Shown here in pieces: positions 30,663-38,925 of a stretch of DNA of 64,000 bases. A program made the translations under genes and the position numbers. Source of the DNA: Alphaproteobacteria bacterium (lineage in GTDB: Bacteria; Pseudomonadota; Alphaproteobacteria; Rhizobiales; Xanthobacteraceae); NCBI GenBank assembly GCA_026400395.1, contig JAPLPD010000155.1, positions 18,738-82,737 of the forward strand. Reading direction: 5' to 3'. The notes beneath the pieces are model-generated. The model did not search any database. It was not told where the DNA came from and saw only the letters and a list, made by a program, of their open reading frames with translations. Within the stretch, counting starts at the first letter, position 1, and every line of letters begins with the position of its first letter.

Positions 30663-32198
30663 TCAGCTCTTTCGCAGCAGCGACCTGCCGGTCATTTCCT
30701 TCGGCTGCGGCAATTCCATCAGCGCCAGCAGGGTCGGCGCGAGATCGGCGAGCCGGCCGTCGGCCAGCGTGGCGCCGCCGGCGCCCGCCAGCAGCACCGG
30801 CACCGGATTGGTGGTGTGCGAGGTGTGCGGCCCGCCGGTCACCGGATCGCGCATCAATTCGCAATTGCCGTGATCGGCGGTGACCAGCAGCGCGCCGCCG
30901 GCTTTCGCGATGGCGTCCGCGATCTTACCGAGCCCGGTGTCGGCTGCCTGCACTGCCTTGATAGCGGCCGGTAGGCTGCCGGTGTGCCCAACCATGTCCG
31001 GATTGGCGAAGTTCAGCACGATCATGTCGTACATGCCGGAGCCGATGGCCTCCACCGCCTTGGCGGTCAACTCGGGCGCCGACATCTCCGGCTGCAGATC
31101 ATAGGTTGCGACCTTCGGCGACGGCACCATGATGCGGTCCTCCCCGCGATAAGGCTCTTCGCGCCCGCCGTTGAGGAAGTAGGTGACGTGCGGATACTTT
31201 TCCGTCTCGGCCATGCGGAGTTGTGTGCGGCCAGCGCCGGCCACCACTTCGCCGAGAATGTTCGGGAACGATTGCGATGCAAAAATCGACTGCATCTTCG
31301 CGTCGAGGTGCTCGCTGTATTGCGCCATGCCGATAGCCGCCGCGAATTTGACCAATCTCTTGCGCGGAAATCCGGCGAACTCTGGATCGAACATCGCCCC
31401 CAGAATCTCGCGGACGCGGTCGGCGCGGAAGTTGAAGCACAGCACGCCGTCGCCTTCCTTGATGCCGCGATAGCCGCCGATCGCCGCCGGGATGATGAAC
31501 TCGTCGAACTGCTGTTTGGAATAGGCGTCGGCGATGGCGGTCTGCGCGTCGGCAAAGCGTGGGCCTTCAGCCTCGACAATGGCATTGTAGGCCAGGGCGA
31601 CGCGCTCCCAGCGCTTGTCGCGGTCCATCGCATAGTAGCGGCCGAGCACGGTGCCGATCGGGACCGACTTCGGCAACGCGGCGGTGAATCGCTTGAGGTC
31701 TTCGCCAGCCGATTGCGGCGGCGTATCGCGGCCGTCGGTGATGGCATGGGCCACCGCCGGTACACCGGCGTCGGTGAGGATGTGCGCCAGCGCCGCGCCG
31801 TGGTCCTGGTGCGAATGCACGCCGCCGGGTGAAACCAGGCCGATCAAATGGCAGGTGCCGCCGCTCTTTTTCAGCGCGGCGATCAGGCCGGTCAGCGCCG
31901 GCGACAACTTGAGCTCGCCCGAGGCGATGGCGTCGCCGATGCGCGGCAGGTCCTGCATTACCACCCGGCCGGCCCCGATGTTGAGATGGCCGACCTCGGA
32001 GTTGCCCATCTGGCCCGGTGGCAGCCCAACTTCGCGGCCGTCGGTCCGCAGAAACGCATGTGGGCCATTGGCCCACAGCCGGTCGAACGTCGGCGTTTTG
32101 GCCTGACGGACGGCGTTGTCGGCTGTTTCCTCGCGCCAGCCCCAGCCGTCGAGGACAACGAGCATCACCGGGTGGCGTTTTTGTTGGGTGTCGGTCAT
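30663..32198 (-). CDS. gpmI: 2,3-bisphosphoglycerate-independent phosphoglycerate mutase
   Basis: GpmI interconverts 3- and 2-phosphoglycerate using Mn2+. The 511-residue protein has VMLVVLDGWGWREE, the phosphoserine loop GLPPGQMGNSEVGHLNIGAGR, ITDGRDTPPQSA, and the C-terminal metal site LLVTADHGNCELM and TSHTTNPVPVLL. The ATG at 32198 begins MTDTQQKRHPVML and is preferred over an upstream in-frame alternative at 32255. Convergent with dapB. Confidence 0.96.
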   Translation of the reverse strand: MTDTQQKRHPVMLVVLDGWGWREETADNAVRQAKTPTFDRLWANGPHAFLRTDGREVGLPPGQMGNSEVGHLNIGAGRVVMQDLPRIGDAIASGELKLSPALTGLIAALKKSGGTCHLIGLVSPGGVHSHQDHGAALAHILTDAGVPAVAHAITDGRDTPPQSAGEDLKRFTAALPKSVPIGTVLGRYYAMDRDKRWERVALAYNAIVEAEGPRFADAQTAIADAYSKQQFDEFIIPAAIGGYRGIKEGDGVLCFNFRADRVREILGAMFDPEFAGFPRKRLVKFAAAIGMAQYSEHLDAKMQSIFASQSFPNILGEVVAGAGRTQLRMAETEKYPHVTYFLNGGREEPYRGEDRIMVPSPKVATYDLQPEMSAPELTAKAVEAIGSGMYDMIVLNFANPDMVGHTGSLPAAIKAVQAADTGLGKIADAIAKAGGALLVTADHGNCELMRDPVTGGPHTSHTTNPVPVLLAGAGGATLADGRLADLAPTLLALMELPQPKEMTGRSLLRKS

Positions 32199-32373
32199 CG
32201 CCGATGAATAGCGATCAATCCGCCGCGGGGCAATCGAGGCCCGGCCGCGGATCATAAATCGGCTTTGCAGGGGCGCAGTTGGGCCGAAACGGACATTGCG
32301 TGGGTCGGATCAACTCGGGCAGATTCACGGTATACGGCCTGCCCGTCAAAAGAAGCCCCGCCCGAGGTGCCCG

Positions 32374-33729
32374 ATGTCCGCGACGAGACGACAGATGAAG
32401 CTCGGCGTGTCGATGATCGGGCTCGGCTATCACGTTGCGTCATGGCGGCATCCGGACGTTCCGGCCGACGGCAGCCCGAACATCAAGCATTCAGTCGAGG
32501 TGGCGCAGACCGCGGAGCGCGGCAAGCTCGACATGGTGTTTCTTGCCGACGCGGTCGGAATCCGCGAATACGATGAACCGCCGGGGGCGCTCTGCCGGTT
32601 TTCCAATTCGTCGCGCTTCGAGCCGATCACGCTGCTGGCTGCGCTGTCGATGGCGACGCAGCGGATCGGCCTCGTCGCCACGCTCTCGACCACCTACAGC
32701 GAGCCATTTCACGTCGCACGGCAGTTCGCTTCGCTGGACCATCTGAGTGGCGGCCGCGCCGGTTGGAACGTCGTCACCTCGGTCACCGCGATGGAGGCGC
32801 AGAATTTCAACTACGAAACGACGCCCGATTACGACAAGCGCTACAGCCGCGCCGCGGAGTTCGTCGAAGTGGTGCGCGGTCTGTGGGACTGCTGGGAGGA
32901 CGACGCCCTGGTGCGCGATAAGACATCCGGCATCTTCTTCGATCAGGAAAAAGTTCACGTCCTGAATCACAAGGGCGAGCACTTTTCGGTGCGAGGGCCC
33001 ATCAACATTCCGCGCACGCCGCAAGGTTATCCGGTGATCGTACAGGCCGGCGCATCCGAGCAGGGCCAGGACATGGCGGCGGCCAGTGCCGATGTGGTGT
33101 TCGCGGCTTCGGCGTCGATCGAGAACGCGCAGAAATACTATGCATCGGTGAAAGGCCGGATGGCGAAATTCGGGCGTTCGACCGGCGAATTGCACGTCAT
33201 GCCGGGGATCATGGCGGTCGTCGGCCGCACCGAACAGGAGGCGCAGGACAAATATTGGCAGTTGCAGAATTTGATCGATCCGAAGGTGGGTCTTTCGCAG
33301 CTCGCGGCCTCGCTTGGCGACCTCTCCGCGTATGACCTGGACGGTCCTGTGCCGGAGGACAAGATCAGTCCGCGGATGCGCAGCAGGGCGGCACTCATGC
33401 TCGACATGGCGCGCCGGAACAACCTGACGATCCGCCAGCTCTATCTCGCGGTCGCCGCCGGCAACGGCCACTACGTGGCGGTGGGATCCGCCAAGCAGGT
33501 AGCGGATGTGATGGAGCACTGGTTCACCCATCAGGCGGCCGACGGCTTCAACTACGTGCCGGCGGCTTTGCCGGGAGGCATCCACGATTTCGTCGATCTG
33601 GTGGTGCCGGAGTTGCAGCGGCGCGGGCTGTTCCGCACGGAGTACGAAGGCGCTACGCTTCGGGAAAACCTTGGTCTGCCGAGGCCGGTGGGGCGGCATG
33701 CGGCGGGACCAGTCGGCAAAGCGGTATAG
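32374..33729 (+). CDS. Flavin-dependent monooxygenase of the NtaA/SnaA/DszA luciferase-like family
   Basis: A 451-residue group-C flavin monooxygenase that would use FMNH2 from a partner reductase. Family features: MKLGVSMIGLGYHVASWRHPD at the start, AERGKLDMVFLAD, SSRFEPITLLAALSMATQRIGLVATLSTTYSEPFHVARQFASLDHLSGGRAGWNVVTS, then QEKVHVLNHKGEHFSVRGPINIPRTPQGYPVIVQAG. Relatives oxidise nitrilotriacetate, pristinamycin or dibenzothiophene sulfone. ATG 32374 follows GAGG. The adjacent Bug receptor gene (33746) suggests that the substrate, or its product, is an organic acid taken up from outside. Confidence 0.87.
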   Translation: MSATRRQMKLGVSMIGLGYHVASWRHPDVPADGSPNIKHSVEVAQTAERGKLDMVFLADAVGIREYDEPPGALCRFSNSSRFEPITLLAALSMATQRIGLVATLSTTYSEPFHVARQFASLDHLSGGRAGWNVVTSVTAMEAQNFNYETTPDYDKRYSRAAEFVEVVRGLWDCWEDDALVRDKTSGIFFDQEKVHVLNHKGEHFSVRGPINIPRTPQGYPVIVQAGASEQGQDMAAASADVVFAASASIENAQKYYASVKGRMAKFGRSTGELHVMPGIMAVVGRTEQEAQDKYWQLQNLIDPKVGLSQLAASLGDLSAYDLDGPVPEDKISPRMRSRAALMLDMARRNNLTIRQLYLAVAAGNGHYVAVGSAKQVADVMEHWFTHQAADGFNYVPAALPGGIHDFVDLVVPELQRRGLFRTEYEGATLRENLGLPRPVGRHAAGPVGKAV

Positions 33730-33745
33730 AAATTCGGGGGCAAGG

Positions 33746-34672
33746 ATGGGCATGGCAATCAGGACGCTGTCGCTGCTGTTGGCGGGATGTCTGCTGCTGG
33801 CGGCACCCGCCGGGGCGCAGGACAAATATCCGTCCCGCAATATCCGTCTGATCGTCAGCTTCCCGCCGGGGGGCGGGATCGACGCGGTCGCGCGGCTGTT
33901 CGCCGATAAGATGACCGCGATCCTCGGCCAGCCCGTCGTGGTGGAGAATCGCGGCGGCGCCGCGGGTCTCATCGCCGGGCGCGCGGTCGCTACCGCCGAA
34001 CCCGATGGCTACACCGTGCTGATCGCGAGCAATTCGATGATCATCGCGCAGCTCACGAATCCAGCGCCCGGCTTGAGCATTGAGAACGAACTCCAAGCGG
34101 TTGCGAGCGTCGCGCCGCAGGCCAACATCGTGGTCGCGGCGCCTGATTTGCCGGCGTCGACGCTGAAGGAGGCGATTGAACTCGCGCGAACGCGCCCGCT
34201 CAATTATTCGTCGCCGGGGACCGGCTCGGTCCCGCAGCTTCTTCTGGCCTATCTCATCTCGACGCTGCCGAACATTAAGATTACCCATGTGCCGTTTCCT
34301 GGAGCCGCGCAGGCGCTGACTTCGACCTTGGCGAGCCAAACCGAGTTGTCGGTGGTGACGCTCCCGCCGGCGGTCCGGCAGCGTTCTGCCGCGGTGCCGC
34401 AGGTGCCGACGGTGTCTGAAGCCGGTTTCCCGAGCCTGTCAGCGACGGTGTGGACGGGCTTTTTCGTTCCGGCGAAAACGCCGAAGGCGCTCGGCGAGCG
34501 GCTCGGCAGCGTGGTACTTCAGGTCGCGGCCATGCCGGAGATCAGGGAGAAGCTGCTGCAGCTCGGCTTCGAGCCGACAAGCATCAGCGGAGATCAGTTT
34601 CAGCGGGATGTCGCACAGGAGGTCAAGTACTGGGCCGATGTGATCCAGAAATCCGGGATCAAGGCGCAGTAG
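33746..34672 (+). CDS. Tripartite tricarboxylate transporter (Bug/TctC) receptor, apparent in-frame deletion
   Basis: A 308-residue periplasmic binding protein with a Sec signal peptide (LLLAGCLLLAAPAGAQD) and the Bug signature YPSRNIRLIVSFPPGGGIDAVARLFADKM, then VVENRGGAAGLIAG and DGYTVLIASNS. Between LSVVTLPPAV and RSAAVPQVPTVSEAG the usual strand of about 15-18 residues (the xGKLRALAVTS part of the family) is absent without loss of frame. This may disturb domain 2. No TctA/TctB membrane genes are nearby, as is usual for orphan Bug receptors. It starts 16 bases after the flavin monooxygenase gene, so it is probably in the same operon. Confidence 0.85.
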   Translation: MGMAIRTLSLLLAGCLLLAAPAGAQDKYPSRNIRLIVSFPPGGGIDAVARLFADKMTAILGQPVVVENRGGAAGLIAGRAVATAEPDGYTVLIASNSMIIAQLTNPAPGLSIENELQAVASVAPQANIVVAAPDLPASTLKEAIELARTRPLNYSSPGTGSVPQLLLAYLISTLPNIKITHVPFPGAAQALTSTLASQTELSVVTLPPAVRQRSAAVPQVPTVSEAGFPSLSATVWTGFFVPAKTPKALGERLGSVVLQVAAMPEIREKLLQLGFEPTSISGDQFQRDVAQEVKYWADVIQKSGIKAQ

Positions 34673-34695
34673 CCACGCGACACGCGCGCCGGTCG

Positions 34696-35604
34696 CTACG
34701 CCGCCACCGTGCCGGCCTCCCAGCCGAGCATGGCGCGCTTGCGGGTCAGGCCCCAGTGATAGCCGGTCAGTTCGCCGGATTTGCCGATCACGCGATGGCA
34801 CGGCACCACAAAGCTGATCGGATTTTTGCCGACGGCGGCGCCAACCGCGCGCGGCGCATTCGGCCGGCCGATGGTGTTGGCGATGTCGGAATACGTGGCG
34901 GCGCGGCCCATCGGAATACGCAGCAGCGTTTCCCACACCCGAACCTCGAAATCGGTGCCGATCAGCACCACACGCAGCGGCCGGTCCTCGCGCCACAGTT
35001 TCTTGTCGAAGACGCGCGCACACAGCGGGGCAGTGCGCGCCGAATCCTCGACGTAATTCGCCCGCGGCCAGCGGCTTCGCATATCGGCGATCGCCGCCTT
35101 TTCCTCGCCGGGGTCGGCGAACGCCAGTCCGCACAGGCCGCGATCCGTCGCCATCACCAGCGCGGTGCCGAACACGGCTGGGTGGAAACCGTAATGAACT
35201 GTCAGTCCCTGGCCGCCCGTCTTCCATTCGCCGGGCGACATCGCCTCGTGTGTGATGAACAGGTCGTGCAATCGGCCGGGGCCGGACAGTCCGACCTCGT
35301 ATGAGGCGTCGAGCACGCTGGCGGAATTGCGAAGCAGGTTTCGCGCGCTGTCGAGCGTGAGTGCCTGCAGGAATGCCTTGGGTGTGAGCCCGGCCCAGCG
35401 GCGAAACAGATGATGTAGCTCGGTCGGCGTGACGCCGGCCGCTTCGGCGATCTGTTCGATCTCCGGCTGGGTGCGCCAGTTGCCGCGGATGTGGGCGATG
35501 GCGCGGCGCACGACGTCATAGTCGGCGGCGGCGGCGGACAGCGGCGCAAGATCGGAAAAACGGTCGGGCGAGAGCATGGCGGTCTCCATCATGTTGCTCA
35601 CCAT
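34696..35604 (-). CDS. Ada-like AraC regulator fused to O6-methylguanine-DNA methyltransferase
   Basis: A 302-residue protein with an AraC-type double HTH (about 25-125; IEQIAEAAGVTPTELHHLFRRWAGLTPKAFLQ) followed by an alkyltransferase domain (about 140-300) with the active-site PCHRVIGKSGELTGYHWG. The N-terminal Zn-binding AdaA domain with its Cys acceptor is missing, so phosphotriester sensing in the E. coli Ada manner is not expected. It repairs O6-alkylguanine by transfer to the active-site Cys and may also regulate transcription. Adjacent to nth (base excision repair), separated by a DUF2244 gene. Confidence 0.9.
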   Translation of the reverse strand: MVSNMMETAMLSPDRFSDLAPLSAAAADYDVVRRAIAHIRGNWRTQPEIEQIAEAAGVTPTELHHLFRRWAGLTPKAFLQALTLDSARNLLRNSASVLDASYEVGLSGPGRLHDLFITHEAMSPGEWKTGGQGLTVHYGFHPAVFGTALVMATDRGLCGLAFADPGEEKAAIADMRSRWPRANYVEDSARTAPLCARVFDKKLWREDRPLRVVLIGTDFEVRVWETLLRIPMGRAATYSDIANTIGRPNAPRAVGAAVGKNPISFVVPCHRVIGKSGELTGYHWGLTRKRAMLGWEAGTVAA

Positions 35605-35643
35605 CTAGGCCGCCACGGTTGGCCGTCCCACCCGATTTCTGTC

Positions 35644-36165
35644 TTAAACGCCGATTCGCGCGGGCCCCCGCCGCGCCTCGCCCAGGGCGGCGGACAATTC
35701 GGCGGCGAAACCCTCCCGTTCATGGGGCGACAAGTATCCCGCGACCGGAAGCTTTCGTCCGCGCGACACCAGGAACAGCTTCAGCAATCCGTAATCCTCG
35801 TTGTGCTCGCGGTCGAGCTTGGTCCACAGGGGATTGAGCGTCCACTCGGCGACCTCGCCACGATGGCTCACGCGCCGCACCCGAAGCTCGGACGGCGTCA
35901 CCGTCACCTCCTCGAAGGCCGCCGCCGCGCGGTAGTTGGCGCGGAACGCCCAATAGACCAGTGCGACGTCGAGCCCGAGGAAGCCGATCACCGGCCAGGC
36001 GCCGAGCCAGATGAAAAACATCCCGCCGATGAAGCTCAGTCCGCCCACCAGCGCCATCACCGCCACGAAGCCCCGGCTGGAGAGCGAGCGATGCGGCGTG
36101 ATGATCGCCGAAAAAAGCGTGGGCTCGGTTGCGGCATCGTTGTCTGTGCGGTTCGGTGTCGTCAT
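35644..36165 (-). CDS. DUF2244 membrane protein
   Basis: A 173-residue protein with two close transmembrane helices (FVAVMALVGGLSFIGGMFF and WPVIGFLGLDVALVYWAF) and a C-terminal cytoplasmic domain ending ARRGPARIGV. The sequence layout matches DUF2244, of unknown function. ATG 36165 follows GAAGG; a TTG four codons upstream is the alternative. Its start is 24 bases from the divergent nth gene, an arrangement seen in other alphaproteobacteria. Confidence 0.8.
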   Translation of the reverse strand: MTTPNRTDNDAATEPTLFSAIITPHRSLSSRGFVAVMALVGGLSFIGGMFFIWLGAWPVIGFLGLDVALVYWAFRANYRAAAAFEEVTVTPSELRVRRVSHRGEVAEWTLNPLWTKLDREHNEDYGLLKLFLVSRGRKLPVAGYLSPHEREGFAAELSAALGEARRGPARIGV

Positions 36166-36189
36166 GCTGACCTTCAATATAGGGCAATC

Positions 36190-37065
36190 ATGGCCAAGAA
36201 GCAGATCAAGAATCCGGCCGGGCGAACTTCAGGTCCGCGACGGCGGGGCGCGATCACGAAACCGATGATGAAAACCGCGAAAGCTGTTGGCTCGCTCCTC
36301 GCCCCAAAAAGCGCTCGCAAAGGCAAGGCGGCCAAGGTGAAGCCGCCGAAAGCCCGGGCCAAGGCGGACCGGAAGGTTCTGCACGCCACCGGCAAGCACA
36401 AGCTCCCCAAACCGTGGAGTCCGGCCGAGGTCGATGAAGCGTTTCGTCGTTTCCAAGCGGCGAAGCCGGAGCCTAAAGGCGAGTTGCATCACGTCAACCC
36501 GTTCACGCTGCTGGTCGCTGTTGTTCTGTCCGCGCAGGCGACCGACGCTGGCGTTAACAAGGCGACGCCGGCGCTGTTCAAGCTCGCGGATACTCCGGAA
36601 AAGATGGTGGTGCTGGGGGAGGAGAGGGTTCGCGAATTGGTGAAGACCATCGGCCTGTTCCGCACCAAGGCAAAGAACGTCATCGCACTTTCGGATAAGT
36701 TGATCGCAGAGCACAGCGGGCAGGTGCCGAACGATCGCGATGCGCTTCAGGCGTTGCCTGGCGTCGGCCGAAAGACCGCAAACGTGGTGCTCAACATGGC
36801 ATTTGGTCAGCCGACAATGGCGGTCGACACGCATGTTTTCCGCATCGGCAACCGCACGGGACTTGCCCCCGGCAAAGATCCGCTGGCGGTGGAACTGAAG
36901 CTGCTCGCGGTCATTTCGCCGAAATACATGATGCACGCCCATCACTGGCTGATTCTGCACGGACGGTACGTCTGTCTCGCGCGCCGGCCGCTGTGTGAGA
37001 AGTGCGTCATCGCCGACATTTGCAAATGGCCGGGCAAGACGACGTTGATGGCGCCGAACGCCTGA
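36190..37065 (+). CDS. nth: Endonuclease III
   Basis: Nth is a DNA glycosylase/AP lyase for oxidised pyrimidines. The 291-residue protein has an unusual N-terminal extension of about 70 residues rich in Lys, Arg and Ala (MAKKQIKNPAGRTSGPRRRG onwards), then the catalytic domain: VLSAQATDAGVNKATPALF, the HhH-GPD motif LPGVGRKTANVVLNMAFG with the catalytic Lys, VDTHVFR with the catalytic Asp, and the 4Fe-4S cluster C-x6-C-x2-C-x5-C in CLARRPLCEKCVIADIC. The ATG at 36190 follows AGGG. The extension is probably disordered and DNA-binding. Confidence 0.95.
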   Translation: MAKKQIKNPAGRTSGPRRRGAITKPMMKTAKAVGSLLAPKSARKGKAAKVKPPKARAKADRKVLHATGKHKLPKPWSPAEVDEAFRRFQAAKPEPKGELHHVNPFTLLVAVVLSAQATDAGVNKATPALFKLADTPEKMVVLGEERVRELVKTIGLFRTKAKNVIALSDKLIAEHSGQVPNDRDALQALPGVGRKTANVVLNMAFGQPTMAVDTHVFRIGNRTGLAPGKDPLAVELKLLAVISPKYMMHAHHWLILHGRYVCLARRPLCEKCVIADICKWPGKTTLMAPNA

Positions 37066-37081
37066 GCGGTACGCCGCGGTT

Positions 37082-37810
37082 CTAGGCTCGCTTCGGCGGC
37101 TGCACCTCGATGCGCCGCTGCGAAAGCCGCTTATGCAGATGCACCATCATGGCCATGGCGAACAGCGGCGTGGCGAGATTGACGATCGGGATCGACACGA
37201 AAAGTACGATCGGCAAGCCGGCAAAAAAAATCTGGCCGCTGTGCGCTTGGCGCATCGCCTTGGCCTCCTCCGGCGGGCGGAACCGCATCGCTGCGAGCAG
37301 GAAATACTCCCGGCTGAGCAGGTAGGCGTTGGCCAGTAACATTATAATGAGGCCGAGCCCCGCGACGAACAGGAACGGCACCGCCACAAGATAGACCACG
37401 ATCGCGAGCAGCGCGGTTTTGACGCCTTCGACCAGTGCGCGAAGCAGCGGCAGCGCGGTGCCCGGCGGCTCCATCGGATAGTGCGTCCGCTCGACCTCGT
37501 CGGCGATCTCATCGACGAAGAAGCTGCCGACGAAGGCGGTCACCGCGGGCATCAGGAAAAGGGCGCCGGTGATGATCCCGAGCGTCGCCGCGATCGACAG
37601 CACCCAGGCGATAATCTGCCACGCCGTATGCCCGCCCACGGTCGTCTCGGCCCAGGTCGCGCCGGCCGTCGCCATCCAGGAGAACACCCGGTTCAACCCG
37701 ACGCCGACCAGCACGATCAGGATCAGGCCGAGCCCGATCGATTTCAGCAGCACCCGCCGGAACGGCGGGGTCAACATCTGGGTCAGCGCCTTGATGGCCG
37801 AGTCGAGCAT
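37082..37810 (-). CDS. EI24/CysZ-like membrane protein
   Basis: A 242-residue protein with about four hydrophobic regions (LKSIGLGLILIVLVGVGL; IIAWVLSIAATLGIITGALFLMPAVTAFVGSFF; LLAIVVYLVAVPFLFVAGLGLIIMLLANAYLL; IFFAGLPIVLFVSIPIVNLATPLFAMAMMVHL). The YLLSREYFLLAAMRF segment is typical of the EI24 family, which includes the sulfate permease CysZ. Without cys genes near it, sulfate transport is not certain. ATG 37810 is preferred to TTG 37813. Confidence 0.8.
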   Translation of the reverse strand: MLDSAIKALTQMLTPPFRRVLLKSIGLGLILIVLVGVGLNRVFSWMATAGATWAETTVGGHTAWQIIAWVLSIAATLGIITGALFLMPAVTAFVGSFFVDEIADEVERTHYPMEPPGTALPLLRALVEGVKTALLAIVVYLVAVPFLFVAGLGLIIMLLANAYLLSREYFLLAAMRFRPPEEAKAMRQAHSGQIFFAGLPIVLFVSIPIVNLATPLFAMAMMVHLHKRLSQRRIEVQPPKRA

Positions 37811-37906
37811 CAATCCCTTCGCAATCTGGCAGAGTTATGCGCGATTGGCTATGCCAGCAAGGGCCAGCATTCTTTGCCGAGATCCGGATGGATCGGAGGC
37901 GAGCGG

Positions 37907-38713
37907 CTAATGCGCCGGGACGATGGAGGGCGCGTCGCAGGCCGCTTCGGGAACCGCTTCATGAGTGTGTGGCAGATGCGCCCAGGCCATCCGGCGGTAG
38001 TCGAAGCCTTTCTCGACGGTCGGCTTGACCAGCGCGAAATACGGCGAGATGTCGAAGTCGCGCGGGGCGTAGAGCGGCGAGTGGCGGATTTCGAGGATGT
38101 CGCGGCGCGCCGTCTTGCTGTTCAGACGCGCGATCCGCAACAGGATTGGATAGCGCACATGATCGAAGGCTTGGGCGATCAGTGCCGAGCAGATGATCCG
38201 GGTCGGATGGCCTGAGCCGAGCGCCATCATGCGCCGCCGCCAGCGCTGCGGCACCGGCAGCGGGAACAGGTAGCGCAGCAGATCGAAGATGTTCTTCACG
38301 TCATAGTCGAAGCCGATCCGTTCAGCGGCGTAGGTGCAGACCCGGGCGCAATCGTCGTCGGTCAGACCGATCGGGCGGCAGATGCGGGTGTGGTAGCTCA
38401 GGTATTTTGATAGCGGCGAGCCGACCACGCCTTGGCCGAGGTTTGCCTCGACCAACACCAGGGACTCGCCGTCGGCGGTGGTGCGCTCGCCGATCGGCCC
38501 GACGTAGAGAGCGGCGTGCGACCACGTCGATTGGGTGAGATATTTGATGACGCCGGAGATGTGGTTGTTGCCTTCGACCAGCAGCACGTCGCCGGGCCGG
38601 AGCACGGCGCGCAACGCCTCCGGGTCGCTCGGGGTGAAGGGCTCGTAGCCCTCCTCCTCGCGGTTGAGATACTGGGCGATGGTTTGCCCAATTCCTGTGA
38701 GCATCCAGTGCAT
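37907..38713 (-). CDS. YiiX-type permuted papain-like hydrolase
   Basis: A 268-residue protein of the YiiX/YebB-like permuted NlpC/P60 group. The His-containing motif STWSHAALYVG lies in the N-terminal part after RPGDVLLVEGNNHISGVIKYLTQ, and the Cys motif RIICSALIAQAFDHV lies C-terminal, the permuted order. Members cleave amide or acyl bonds in lipids or peptides. No signal peptide is seen. The start is uncertain: ATG 38713 (MHWMLTGIGQT) is preferred to one 13 codons upstream. It faces away from the flavin oxidase gene. Confidence 0.8.
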   Translation of the reverse strand: MHWMLTGIGQTIAQYLNREEEGYEPFTPSDPEALRAVLRPGDVLLVEGNNHISGVIKYLTQSTWSHAALYVGPIGERTTADGESLVLVEANLGQGVVGSPLSKYLSYHTRICRPIGLTDDDCARVCTYAAERIGFDYDVKNIFDLLRYLFPLPVPQRWRRRMMALGSGHPTRIICSALIAQAFDHVRYPILLRIARLNSKTARRDILEIRHSPLYAPRDFDISPYFALVKPTVEKGFDYRRMAWAHLPHTHEAVPEAACDAPSIVPAH

Positions 38714-38925
38714 GACAGCCCGATCTCGCTTCGGCGCGCGCGTTGGCCGCACGTCGCCTCAATTGCCAGCCAATTTAGATGAGACTTGTTGCGATCGGGT
38801 TCATCGCTCACGGGTCGGGGCAATGAATCGTTATCTATGACCTTGTGCAATGCAGCTGGTTTGGGCAGGAATTGCATTCGTCACAGTGCAGGGTAAAACC
38901 CTTTGCAAACCACGATCCGAAATCC

